This document shows positions 12,330-30,100 of a stretch of DNA of 64,000 nt, piece after piece (position 1 is the first letter of the stretch; each line of letters starts with the position of its first letter). The stretch comes from Utricularia gibba (taxonomy: Eukaryota > Streptophyta > Magnoliopsida > Lamiales > Lentibulariaceae). The translations under genes and the position numbers were made by a program. The notes beneath the pieces were generated by a model that worked only from the letters and a program-made list of their open reading frames with translations, was not told where the DNA came from and did not search any database. The stretch lies in NCBI GenBank assembly GCA_002189035.1, contig NEEC01000020.1, positions 1,054,001 to 1,118,000 of the forward strand, read 5' to 3'.

Positions 12330-13737
12330 TGATAAACAGAAATTTTAGCATATCGTTGCAATAAAATCAAACGTCCGTATTAAATACATTTATAAGCCCT
12401 AATCTACACAAAATACAAATTTAGAAAACTTGTATAGTGGATGTCGGGGTCGGTCACAAGAAGCTTGTGCTTGTCATGTATTTCAGCAGATACAGAATTT
12501 AAAGTAATGGTAAGTCTTAGTCTATGCTCGGACCAATAGTGATAAACAAGTTCGGTAAATAAGATCAGTAAACAATATCAAGTCTTAACGCTAAACTAAC
12601 TGGTGCTAGTTCTAACTCAAATAATACTAACGTGCCTTAAGGATCTACAGGTGGTGTGATGTCAAAATTCCTAATTTAATCTACCATGTTCCTATACTTA
12701 CAACTTCAAATAACCTAAGTCTACCCAAGTCATTCATCATATTTTCGGCCAAGCCAATCCTCCATATCATCACCAACCTTACAATTAGGTCTACCCGCAT
12801 GCAAAGCATATAGAACTAGGTCTACCCTATTCTACTGGTTCTACCCCAGACTAACATCTACTGCTCCTGTCTTGATTTCTTGGTCTACCTCTAAATCAAG
12901 CATCTAAGTTGTGAAGCTACTTATTCCCCTCCTTAGGTCTACCCATGGTTTGATAGAAGCAAGAGTTAAGGGACAATGGTGTATTTTATCAAGACTCCAA
13001 AACCCACACCACCATACTTCACCTTAAGACACTCCTAAGGTTTAGCTACTCATGCTTTGAAGGTAAAATGGAATAGCATTAACATAAAACAGCGAAAACG
13101 TTGACAACATCGTGCAAAAGTTGGTTACAAAAGCTAACAAAACATAAACAAACAAAAATAACGCAGTAAAAAGTCTGGTTTCCATCTGCTACTGTTCCTA
13201 AATTGGAATAGTAGCGTTGAACTGGGTCTTGATCTTCTTCCTTCAAGCTGGAGGTTCTTCTCTAGAAAAATCCCCTTTTCTTCCTCCTTCTCCTTTCGTG
13301 TTCTTCGTGTTCGAGTTGGGGGGAAACCCCCTCATGTGTGCTCTCTGAAAATTCTCGGTTGTCCCCTTTTTGCCACTCTCTCTCCTCATCTTTATCTTAC
13401 CTCCCACTGCCCAAGGCAAGTGCATTCTCTGACAGATCTGCTGCTCCTGGCCCTGACTTGCAAACTGTCGCCGTGACAGTGTACTCATTGCCCCCCTGCA
13501 ATTTGGTGACTTGCACGAAATCCAGATTTTTCCTTGATTCTTGGGTTGCTGCTAGACTTCAAAATCGGGTTAGACATGAGGTGGACTAAATCAAAGGATT
13601 TAGCCCACTAATCACATCAAAAATTACATTTTCTTGAATTTTCATAAAAACATTTAAAACTATAAAATGAACACTTAATCATAATTAAAAATTTATGATT
13701 TTTCATACCTTAAAACATGAAAATTTGTGTGCTATCA
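12330..13737 (-). repeat. Solo LTR B (about 1.4 kb, reverse), inserted in MULE-1 right terminal repeat
   Basis: Reads TGATAAACAGAAATTTT... to GTGTGCTATCA on the + strand, the inverse of LTR A along its whole length with scattered substitutions and small indels. It is flanked by AACAC (12325-12329) and AGCAC (13738-13742), a one-mismatch 5-bp target duplication. The duplication falls inside the MULE-1 right inverted repeat: the sequence before it ends aatttaacac and the sequence after resumes (ag)cactaaagaataaagttgg, together matching the left repeat. This LTR therefore inserted after MULE-1 was in place. Confidence 0.8.
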
Positions 13738-13894
13738 AGCACTAAAGAATAAAGTTGGTCATGTTTTGAAATTCTCACTTGAATACTTGGTGAAAGAAGG
13801 AATTTGTTCCCTAGCATTCGATATAGTTAAGAGATGAATTTAGCATTCTTGTACTTTTATTTGCAATAGAAATGATTCGTAGAAGGGAACCAAG

Positions 13895-16800
13895 TCTTTC
13901 TGCTCAACTGCATTATCCTAGAGATAGCATCTTGTGTACATTGAGCATAAACTACAATGGTATGATGTTTCATACTCCATTTAGATGTTGCATCGGTAGC
14001 AATCATGTTTTATTATTTTATGATTTGTGGATGTAGTGGAGTTAGTGGAAGGTTTAGGGTGCTTACATGATCAGAAATATAATCTATGGTTTGAGTATGG
14101 AGAGTGTCTAGATATACATTGTGAATTGTTAACTTCTAATAACCTATTGCGGCATTGGAGCAACCATGTTGCCACTTAATTGATAGTTTGAGGTGTTTAT
14201 GGAGTGTTCGCTGAATGATAAATAGAATATGCTTGGAGGATTTTTCACAAAAAATGTAAAGCATGGTAGTAATGAAGATGTAGCAGCTACCTGTAAGGGA
14301 GAGTGTGGTCATGAAGATGGAGAAGATGTAGTTATTGTATGATTTTGACTATGAAATTCTTCCTAATTATAATGACAATGATAAAACCATCAATCATATA
14401 GAGATGGCTATTGAGGTAGTAGGAGCTGGTATTTTATTAGGCAATATAGATGATAACACATATTTTTGAGTGGCTCAATGCATGGAATTTACTCATTTTG
14501 TGCTACAAAAATTAAGCTTTATTGCCTAGTTTTATATTTTTGCACATAAGTACTGTAGTAGTGCAAATTTAGTCTTAATTGGGACTAAATTGCAGATTTA
14601 ATCCCAACCTTCTAATAGTTTCCTTCGAGCAATGCAGCACAGGTCGCAACACAAATCCCAAGGAGCCGAATATGAACAGTGTAGTGGTAGAGAAGGTGGC
14701 AAAAGTCTGAAAAAAAGTACACACAAAGTCTAAGGAGGAGAAAAAGTGAGATTTTGGACAAAAAGGGAGAGAAGATGAGAGAGAAGACAAATCTCCCCAT
14801 TGGAGACTCTCGAACAAATTTCTGGGGAATGTTTCTGGGGGAGGAAGAAGGAGGAAGACGAACAGGAACTAAGCTGATACTTGAAGAATATTTTCTGTTT
14901 TCCAAGGATTATTACTCTTAGCTAAGATTAGCTTGTGACAGTTCCAGTTTTTTGTTGAACTTATAAGTTTCCAGCTTGTTTATTTTCTGGTTGTAGACTG
15001 AACGATGAGTACATTGTGGATGATGTTTTCTTTTCTATTTTCGTTTGCTTCAAGTATGAGTGGCTAAGTACTTAGGGGGGTGCCTTGGGGTGAAAAGAAG
15101 AGAAATATGCTAATCAATCTTTAGACCTAAACAGCCATAAATTATGTCACTTCCTTAACAAACCAAGATAGATCCAAGAGGCGAAAGTAGTGAAACCCAG
15201 TTCAACAACCTTAATTAGAGGTGGACCAAAGATTAGGGGGAAAAACAAGAGTTCGGGTAGACCTAAACCTTGTGAGTTAGTTGTATGATTTGTGGTCTGT
15301 GTGAACTTGCTTAGTGATGAGCATACATCCCCTAGGAGTCCTAAGGCATCATCTATTTCATTCCAGAAATAACCGAGCTCCAGAAATTATTATTTTTCTT
15401 TATTGTAATTCTTTGTAATTCTGCCTTAGTCCTAGTTAAGACCAATTTACCAACGTGACACTGATTTCATGCTTTGACTAATCACTTGACAATCACCTGC
15501 TCTTCGTGTTCGACCCTAATCACTATGCTCATAATTGTTTTATGCAGATGATGGTCATGTTAGTAGTAGTGATAATGATTTATGAACTGAAAATGAAGAC
15601 AATGGGGAAGGTTTGCGAAATGATGATAACAGCAAACCTAGATATTTCAATCCTAAAATTAATGGAAAAATTCCAGATTTAGTATTGTATATGAAATTTC
15701 AGTCTTGGGAGCAAGCAACATAAACCATTAAGACTCATGCTTTCAAGTACGGAAAGGCAATAAAATTTACTCACATTGAGGCATTGCGGATTATTGATCA
15801 TTTGCACAACAAATCTAGATATTCAGTGTGATTGGCTAGTGTATATTACTAGAGGGAAAAATGAGGACCCTTGGATTCTTAGATGCCATGAAGATAAATA
15901 TCATTCTAAGTGTGGCTTGGCCAAAGTTAATAAAACAATTAAGCCTAGTTGAATGGTAAGGGCATATGTACAAAAGTTAAGGGAGATGCCCATACTGCCA
16001 AGGATTTCTAAGTATACTTGACAAAGAAGTTGAAGTGCCATGTTTCAAAATAGTAGGCTTTTATAGTTAGGAAAGCTACATTAAATATCATTAATGGACA
16101 TAGCCTAGAATAGTATAAATGGATTTATAGTTACTGTGCTGAGGTGAAACATTTTAATGAAGATGTGCATTTTGTTGTTTGTGTTGTTCCTGATGGTCAT
16201 GTAAATATAATGTTCCAAAGGTTATATTTTTGTTTTGGTACTTGGAAAGATAGTTTTTTACAAGGGTGTAAACCTCTTATTAGAGTAGATGGATCTTTTT
16301 TAAAAAGCCCTTTTCAAGTTCATTTATTGGCTGCGATAAGTTTATATGCTAACAACAACTTATTTCCAATTGCGTGGGCTACTATGGAGAGTGAAAACGA
16401 GCACAACTAGTCATGCTTCCTCAGGTTAATGTAAATTGATGTGAAGATGACAAAGGATAATGAATCAAATTTTAATTTTATTTTTTTACAAGGACAAGGG
16501 GCTTATAGTTGCATTTAGGAACACAATTCCAAGAGTAGTTAATAGATTTTGTATAATGCACTTTTGGACCAACATTAAGAAAGCTAGATTCAAAGATGTT
16601 GAGCTGAAGTGCAACACCATATTGAATAGCATGTCAGAATTTTTTAACGCATGGATCCCAGAAGCTAGAGACAAGTCCACAGTGTAGTTGTTTGAAACAA
16701 TTAGAACAATGGTTATTATGAGACTTTATGAAGCAAAAAAACTAGCAAAAAAAAATGGGAATTTGATGTTTGTTCTAGAATCAGATGCCTTCTACAAAAA

Positions 16801-17280
16801 AATATTGATAAGACCAAGAATTACATTACTAATCTTTGCATCAATGATAAATGGGAGGTCTTCTACTTAGATGATCAGGTCATAGTTAATCTTGAGAAAC
16901 ATAGTTGTGACTACAAGCATTGGGATTTGAATGGGATACTTTGTTCACATGCTGTGGTAGCTATGTGGGCAAGTGGGCAAGTAGGCAAGATCCTACTAGT
17001 TTTGTGGATGATTATTACAAAATTGATTTTTTTTAAGGCATGCGATTGGTACATCAATGGAGTTAAGTCAATACAATACTTGCCTAAGGTAGAAAAAGGA
17101 ATCTCCTATACTAAAGGAATAAAAAAGGATGCCCACCAAAGTTGAGGAAAAGATGTGCTGATGAGCCAATGTTTGGAAAAAAGTCAAAGAAAGCTAAAGG
17201 CATTCCAAGGATTAATCAATGCAAAACATGTGAGGTTGCTTGCCACAACTCATGAACTTGCTCAAAAAATAAATCATAAC
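13895..17280 (+). pseudogene. MULE-2: second MULE transposase relic, interrupted by an LTR-like insertion
   Basis: From about 13900 one frame reads SILCTLSINYNGMMFHTPF, the plant MULE N-terminal region. The frame is broken by the insertion 14451-15547 and resumes with a MuDR DNA-binding stretch (PDLVLYMKFQSWEQAT at about 15670-15720). The catalytic domain follows: QRLYFCFGTWKDSFLQGCKP, LIRVDGSFLKSPFQVHLLAA and LFPIAWATMESENEHN (16144-16410), then the RFCIMHFWTNIKKARFKD block (16460-16687). A SWIM zinc finger follows (WDLNGILCSHAVVAMWASGQ, near 16920-16980), then a basic tail in a shifted frame (PPKLRKRCADEPMFGKKSKK, about 17125-17190). Multiple stops make it a pseudogene. Terminal repeats were not found, so the outer limits are those of the coding relic. 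Confidence 0.75.
14451..15547 (+). repeat. LTR-like insertion C within MULE-2, distant relative of LTRs A and B
   Basis: Starts TGATAACACATATTTTT like LTR A and ends near TTTTATGCA. It shares with A/B the phrases atgagt(a/g)gctaa...tagggggg, ggtagacctaa, and near the 3' end ctcttcgtgttcgaccctaa (A: ctcttcatgatcgacctcga). It interrupts the MULE-2 frame. The heptamer AGATGAT stands on both sides (14448-14454 and 15546-15552) and is the likely target duplication. The exact end depends on how that repeat is shared between element and target. The frames at 14575-14905 (- strand) lie inside it and are not recognised. Confidence 0.55.
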
Positions 17281-18199
17281 TCATAAGCACTAGCGGCGAG
17301 CACAACATCATCAAGTGTAAACAACACTCAACCGATTGGGAATGAAGTTGAAGATGTTCATGGAGAGGCTGAAATTCCCTTACAACATGAGCTTGATCAT
17401 GGATAAGTTATGTAGACAGAAGCAAATGATGGAGCTGCTGGACATGATGTGCAATCACAACCTGATTCAATTGAGAATGTGAAAATTGACATTAGTGAAA
17501 CACTTGTCACTATGAAGTTCAATGTCATAGAGTTTCCAATAAACATCTTTGGTGGATAAGCAAGTATCCAAATCTCAAATTTGAGCAACACATTCACATT
17601 TTCTAATGGAAACAATAATGAAGTAGGTATTTAATAGCCTTCATGTATTTCGTTTTTGATATTTACTTGTAATAATGTGATAAGTCATATCAACTTGTTG
17701 GTCTACTCTCTATTGATAGAGTATTAAGAGAGATCGAATCCTGATGAAACCTACACCTTGCATAGATATCCAAAAATGAAAACATACATGTTTCTTATTT
17801 TTTTTCTATGACAAATGGCCATAGTTGTTTAAACGTAGTGACATTAAGACAACAATTATCAATGACATTAACAACTTTCTTGGTGTGTTTTGCAGAAGGT
17901 GCATAGATGGTGTCTTAGCATTAAGAATTAATAACTTTTTGTTCATTGATTGCTTGGTCGTTAGAATGATTGTCACAGAAAATCTAACATAAGATTTGAT
18001 GATGCACTACAGCAAGATGCCCATATTTTCCCAGAAATATGTAATGATCCACGTGATAGCAATGTATAGTAGTTAAAACAACTATTTTTACTACTAATAA
18101 CACATGTTATAACTGCTTTTCTACATGTGCGCTACAAGTATCTTTCAAACATGGGAATGAGAGCAAAAAGATGCATGATTGCATTGTATTCTTTGGGCC

Positions 18200-18470
18200 A
18201 TAATAATTTAAGTGATAAATATAAGAGTATTAGAGAGTAAGCCATTCATATTGGTATTTGTTACAAATGTTCTAACCTTAGATATTGTGGCCTATAGTTT
18301 TGTGCATGCACTATTTAACCTATTGAAGCCTAATGAACCTTTGGGACTTACTACAAAATACCTTTACGTACACCTACTGTGCCCAAGCAGTTGGGGGTAG
18401 TGAATGTGGTTATTTCTTATTATACTACATCAAGTTGTTTTTGCTGTTTGCATTGGAAACTTATGAGCTA
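18200..18470 (+). pseudogene. C48 (Ulp1-like) peptidase relic, probably transposon-borne
   Basis: At 18378-18440 one frame reads CAQAVGGSECGYFLLYYIKL, the catalytic-cysteine block of C48 peptidases (Q-x-G-S-x-(D/E)-C-G-Y-F-V-L). The region upstream (17880-18380) is open only in short frames and I could not place the catalytic His or Asp. Plant C48 domains of this kind are commonly carried by MULE (Kaonashi-type) and CACTA elements. Here it lies about 1.1 kb after the MULE-2 SWIM finger on the same strand, so it could be that element's second gene. Not functional as it stands. Confidence 0.5.
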
Positions 18471-18884
18471 AAAGGATCACCTTAGTTTATAAGTTAACAG
18501 TCTATATGTTATTGCCACTTCTGGTAGTCGATGTTATTATAATATGGTATACATGTGTAGATGAAGAAAAATGGGTTCAAGCAACTTGAGGTTCAGAAAT
18601 TTGCAAGGGAGATTGGCGCATTTCAAGACGTGTGAATGAATCATCACAATCTTTTAAATGCATGAACTATCATGAATTAGATTATATAGATGTTAACTTG
18701 AATTTGCTTTCAGGTGGTGTAAGATATTCCTATTTTGTATAGTCATTATTTTGTTAGTTAAAACATGCTGTTTCAATGCTTAAGAACTCACCAAAAAAAG
18801 TTATTCATTACAATTGAACTGTACAACTCACACAACCTCCTACCTAAACTTCATACAAAAATCTCAAATTGTAAACTTTTTGGC

Positions 18885-19508
18885 AGGCTGGAAATAACTA
18901 GGAATGTAACATAATCCTCAGCTGAACATTAGTTGATATCACCTTGTTGCAATTTTTATATCTTGCTATATCATTTAAATTCACTCATACATCGATATAA
19001 TTGCCATCTATGACTCTAACACAATTTTTCACATAAACAATATAATGAGAGCCATGTAAATCATAATACATTATAATCACAATACCACCAAATTTTTTTT
19101 TTTAAAAATATGGTACTTTAAAGTATTTTGAATCCTCTAAATGATATGCATTTACCTACACTAGTTGGCTTTTCCAATAAGACATCATGAAGATAGAGAC
19201 TATATCTAGCACCTATTGAAAAAAGACCCCCACACACTTTCGATACTTCTCCTAAATGTATGCTTTTGGATTAATATTTTTTTATGATGACCTAACATTC
19301 TTAAGAACATGATTATCATCTCCAATATGCTGATATATTTCATAGCTTTGAAACCCGTATGATTTTCCAAAAGGCCACATAATATATCAAAATCATTTAT
19401 GCTAATTCTCAAGATTTTTATCTCAACCCTAAAACACTTATTAATGTAATTCACTTTTTTAGAAATTTTATGTGTGAGTGAATGTTTGTCTCCTCCTATA
19501 TACATCAT
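18885..19508 (-). pseudogene. PIF/Harbinger transposase relic
   Basis: The - strand frame from 19508 reads ...ISINDFDILCGLLENHTG, YISILEMIIMFLRMLGHHKK and QKHTFRRSIESVWGSFFNRC, the helical N-terminal part of Harbinger-type transposases (xxVAMFLxILGHxxxNR, FxRSxETxxRxF). Further on (about 19020-18890) a shifted frame gives NCVRVIDGNYIDV and DIARYKNCNKVISTNVQL, matching the first catalytic Asp block (xCIGAIDGTH) and RYRxRKGxxSQNV. The rest of the DDE domain is missing. Terminal repeats and the 3-bp target duplication were not identified. Confidence 0.65.
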
Positions 19509-20676
19509 ATAACATTTTTATGATAAATATACAATAGATTCATATTATATAAGTACTCCATTAACACACCAGTCATCAACCCAAAAAATATATCATTCCC
19601 TTAAAAAATTCATATCGCCCACTCAACAAATAGAATCATTAACAAAAATACATTAAACAGATTCCATCAAACAAAACCAATTGAAAATCAATAAAGAACA
19701 AAAACTCAAGCAATAGAATGTGTTGAGGGTCCCCGAAAACCCAACCCAAATTAAATGGTGGAATGACATATAAAGAAGTCTTGCATACTAGAGGACAACT
19801 GTAATGCTCCAAACTCCCAATGACGCTGTGAAATGATAGAAGTCTTTTAGCTTCAATTCAAATTTCAGGAAGGGCAAAAAAGGAAGAAGAGGGTTGTGTT
19901 TAAATAAACTTACACTCCCACTCCCACTTTCTAGGTTTATGTAACTTGATTTCCATAAACTCATAGGGATCAGGTGGTTATATTTTTATCTACTGGAAAC
20001 CCTAAATCAAATATGAGTTTATAACTAAATTCAGTTCTTAACTCATGAAAAACTCCTAACTAAACATAGTCCCAATATATGATTATGATTATGGTTAATA
20101 TCATTTTTTGTACCCATATAATACTGTTTTTCATTGTTTATCTCTTTATTTTTTCTTACAAAAATAATTCTTTTTTTTCACCTAAAATATCATTTATATT
20201 TTCCAAGTTTACCCTTCAAGTGATGCTATGGGCACATGCCCACTTGATGTTTGTTAAATTTTAGAGTTTACCAACCAGAGTTAATCATTTGTAAGTTATT
20301 TTGGATAGATTTTAAATGTATGGATATATTGTATCAAATTCTCCAGACTTAATCATCCTTGTCTATTTTCAATTTCTTATGGATGCAAAAACAAGTGGAA
20401 AAAAAGGTAAAAAATTGATCTCAAACAATAATTAAATTAGTTAACCACGACGATGACTCCATCGAAAAACACTCATTAGAAGATGAATGATATTTTAGAT
20501 GAAGAAGGATGGCCATTTCTGCAACAAAAAAATAAAAAAGATTAAGAATGAAAAAACGGTATTATATGGATACAAAAAATAATATTAACCATTATGATTA
20601 AATATGAATGAATAATCAGTAATACACTTCTACTCCCATAAAAGTACGTTAAAAGAACACAATCGGCGGAGAAAAT
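19509..20676. other. Intergenic, upstream of the DEAH helicase gene
   Basis: AT-rich, with short frames only. The left part may belong to the Harbinger element. The last 100 bp or so before the ATG at 20677 should contain the promoter and 5' UTR of the helicase gene, but I could not single out a TATA box. Confidence 0.4.
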
Positions 20677-27182
<6,506 letters not shown>

Positions 27183-27717
27183 GAGTAGCAGCCGTCCTGT
27201 TTCTCTGCAAATAATTTTTTTAGACGGAGGTTTCTTTTAGCAATCGGTAGGAAGAGACCGGCAGTGTTTCACACAGTTATCAACTTGCCTTAAATTGTGA
27301 AAGTTCACAGGACAATGTTATTGAAAGTTGTCCTGGACACTGCTTTTAGGGCACCTTAGACACTATGATACCAATGGTAGCTCCATCTACAAAAAGTTTG
27401 AAATTGAATATTAAAAACAATCACTACAGAGATTCATTGTTTGGTTCATGGTGCAGCAGCATATTTATAATGCATCAATCCAGTTCAATCCTGCTACTGC
27501 TTTATACAGTTTACTGGAATCAGTGAGTCGGGTTTACCCGTTCATTCTTTCACCTTGAGACCCCAGTAGTGAGCTGCAGCTGCTGCTGTTGTGATGTGGA
27601 GAACAGAGGATAAAGATAAAAGTCTCTTTCTACAACATTCCTTTGGATGCACTTCAGTCATGTATTCAATCCATCCAGCCTTTGAGCATACCTACCAGAA
27701 TGATTCTCATGGCACAA
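27183..27717. other. Convergent intergenic spacer / 3' UTRs
   Basis: Lies between the helicase stop (+) and the PPR stop (-). No coding frame. It must hold the poly(A) regions of both genes, so the two transcripts may overlap at their 3' ends. Confidence 0.6.
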
Positions 27718-29238
27718 CTAGCTGACGCCAGGGAGGGCTTCCAAACCAGATTCCGTTTCAATCCAAGTGAATGCGGTTCCTTTTGATATGCCTCTCTCCT
27801 TCATCAGCTCCCTCAATTGGCTTACGTTGTCCCATCTTCCAGCATCAGCTAATGCATTCGAAAGAGTCACATACGGCCCAGACATCCGCTTATTTTCCTT
27901 CCGTGGCCTCAAAAGCTGGCTAGCTGCTATTTCAGCGAGCTCCACTTCACCGTGCAGTTTACAACAACTCAGCAAAGTTGTCCAAACATCAGCATTCGGA
28001 TTTTCGGGCATTTGAACCACAAATTCGAACGCCTGTTGAAGTTTTCCTGCTCGACCAAGCAGATCCACCATACAAGCGTAATGCTCCATCCTTGGTTTAA
28101 TGATATAATCTCTTTCCATGCTATAAAATATTTCCTGTCCTCTAGCTACAAGTCCGGCATGCACACAAGCGGAGAGTGCACCCAGAAATGTCACGTAGTT
28201 TGGTTGAGTATTAGACTGCCTCAACATTATCTCAAACAAATGCAGCGCCTCATATGGACATCCATTCTTACCATAACCATCTATCATTGAAGTCCAAGTG
28301 AACACATTTCTCTGAGGCATGTGGTTGAATATGCGCCTTGCATCATCTGTTCGACCACACTTCGAGTACATGTCAACCAAAGCGCTGCCCATCTTTATAT
28401 CTGTGAAAAACTCAGTTTTCATTAGTTGTCCTTGCAGCTGCTGGCCAACTTCAAAAGCTGATAACAGAGAACATGCTCCAATGACGCTTGCATATGTTGA
28501 TATGGTTGGATGGTAATCATGACGTTGCATGTCAACATACATCTCTATGGCCTCGTTCGCAGTTTCAACTGACTTGCTATATCCTTCAATCATCGCATTA
28601 TAAACTACCACATCCTTATCAAAGGTTCTTGAAAAAACATCTTCCGCTTCCTCCACAAGGCCTCGGTCCATGTACCCTGTTATCATCGATGTTGCACTAA
28701 TTACATTCTGAGCCAACATCAAATCGAACACTTTCCTAGCATATGCTAAGCTGCAATTTTTCACATACGAATCAACCAACGCAGTGTAAAGCACGTCATC
28801 ACCTCAACGTCATTTTTCAATATCTGGGCGTGAACTGCTCTCCCACAAGTCCCGTACACGCCCTGAAGTTGAGGCCTTCAGTATCATCGAGTAAGTGTAG
28901 CCATCAGGCTTTTCTCCCGAAACATGAAGTTCCCTGACCAAGTCAAAGGATTTTTCGACATGCCCATCTTTGACATATCCGGAAATCATGTAATTATAGG
29001 CCGAGAGTCTTCGCCTAGGCAATTCATCGAACACCCGGCGAGCATATGACAAATAAGACAACTTCAAGTAGAGTATGAGGAGTTTAGTGGAAATGTTGAC
29101 ATTCAACCTGACACCAGTTTTAATAATGTGCGAATGAATCTTCTGACCTTGGAAACGACTGTCTGAGTTAATGTAATCTTGTAGGTCGGACGCAAGAGAC
29201 GCCAAAGTCTGGGTTCCCCTCCCCATAAATTTTTGCAC
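27718..29238 (-). CDS. Pentatricopeptide repeat (PPR) protein, PLS-type, with two compensating frameshifts
   Basis: Resembles Arabidopsis At1g28690-type mitochondrial PPR proteins along its length. Two frames: 29238-28810 (GQKIHSHIIKTGVRLNVNIS, SYARRVFDELPRRRLSAYNY) and 28794-27718 (repeats with ARKVFDLMLAQNVISATSMI, DARRIFNHMPQRNVFTWTSM, MEHYACMVDLLGRAGKLQQA, then an E-type end). Between them the expected AVHAQILKNDVEV block sits in a third frame. Reading the family sequence therefore needs one extra base removed near 28845-28865 and one base added at about 28800 (GAGGTGATGAC where GAGGTGGATGAC would keep frame). Such proteins bind organelle RNA. The gene is intronless. Either two errors in G-rich runs or a young pseudogene. 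The N-terminus has no obvious transit peptide and the true start may lie upstream of 29238. Confidence 0.8.
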
Positions 29239-29639
29239 TGGGGAGGCAAAAAATCCTGCTCAATTTCGCATGTTTCATGGAAACTAAACAGCAAAATGTG
29301 TTCTTCTCGGGGAGCAACTTGCAAATGCGCCCTAAAATCGCAGACAACTCATCCACAAATGAAGTGGTGCTACTTCGGAGATACAGGAGAAAAAGTATTT
29401 TGAGGATTTTAGACTGTGTTTGACAAGTATTTTTGTAAAATTAAGTGATTTAAAGGTAATTTTGTGGAGATCAAGGAATGAGACCAACATTGATGATCTA
29501 AAAAAATAATGAGAATCGAAAATTCTCACATCAAAAAGAAAATTTTACTAGAAATATGAAAAAAGTTCAATTAGGTTAGTCCACATAATTACAAGAACTT
29601 AGAGAACATTTACATTTTGTGGCATCATCAATCATGAGG
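29239..29639. other. Upstream region of the PPR gene
   Basis: Contains only short overlapping frames. It probably carries the PPR promoter and 5' UTR on the - strand. No transposon domain recognised. Confidence 0.4.
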
Positions 29640-30092
29640 CATCCGTCATGGTCGAGGTCTAGCATCGGATGATGATTGGGGCCATAGCCTTCTTTCAATG
29701 GATTAAGTCCATGGTGGATGCCTTGTCAGATCTTGCACCTGAGTATGTGGGGCTTGGAACCAATGCAGTAGGGGAGGCCCAAGTCAAAGGGATCTTCCTT
29801 GAAGTGGACCTAAAGAGAGTTGGGATCCCATTTACCATCCAATGGATAATGAACAAAGGCTTATTCATGTGAACAAGGGCATGTCCAATCTGGTGGTCAT
29901 GCGTCAAACCTTTGAATATCTAAAAAATATGAACACTAGTAGGGCTAGGGAGCCTATGGCTAAGCTAGAGGCCATAAAGAAGCTTAGTCAATGTAGAATG
30001 AAGGTGGGCTTCACCACCTTCAAGAACTACTTGACATATGAGGATGGTGGTTGTCAGATTTACTTGCAAAGGTAGATTTCATGAAATAGGTT
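29640..30092 (+). other. Unrecognised coding-like relic that hosts later insertions
   Basis: Two overlapping frames (29669-29872, beginning MMIGAIAFFQWIKSMVDALS; 29842-30075, beginning MDNEQRLIHVNKG and containing MAKLEAIKKLSQCRMKVGF) look more protein-like than chance but I cannot assign them. The sequence appears to continue past a hAT-like insertion at 30673-30732 (KKQRFSSSIYVYNSF in one frame) and past the gypsy element at 42745-43020. It is probably an old transposon or gene fragment that served as insertion target. Confidence 0.3.
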
Positions 30093-30100
30093 GTGGAAGC

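Larger units (their letters stand above)
7650..13775 (+). mobile_element. MULE-1: Mutator-like element with two nested LTR insertions
   Basis: The ends are matching inverted repeats: 7650-7735 (agaatttcaaaacatgacca...) is repeated inverted at the right end, where it is split into 12285-12329 and 13738-13775 by an LTR insertion. Between them lie a MuDR-type N-terminal domain (8643-8846) and transposase blocks (about 10340-11686). Removing the two LTR insertions (8889-10292 and 12330-13737) leaves an element of roughly 3.3 kb. No 9-bp target duplication is visible at the outer ends (gttggagat versus cacttgaat), so either the ends have decayed or the true terminus differs by some bases. The reading frames are broken, so the element is not autonomous. 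Confidence 0.75.

Noticed and set aside
8889-13737. Long terminal inverted repeats of the MULE (arms as 1.4 kb TIRs)
   Set aside because: Each arm has its own TG...CA ends and its own 5-bp duplication, and the real MULE termini lie outside (7650 and 13775) with LTR B splitting the right one.
14575-14905. Two overlapping - strand frames with hydrophobic/serine-rich content
   Set aside because: Located inside LTR-like insertion C and resemble no protein.
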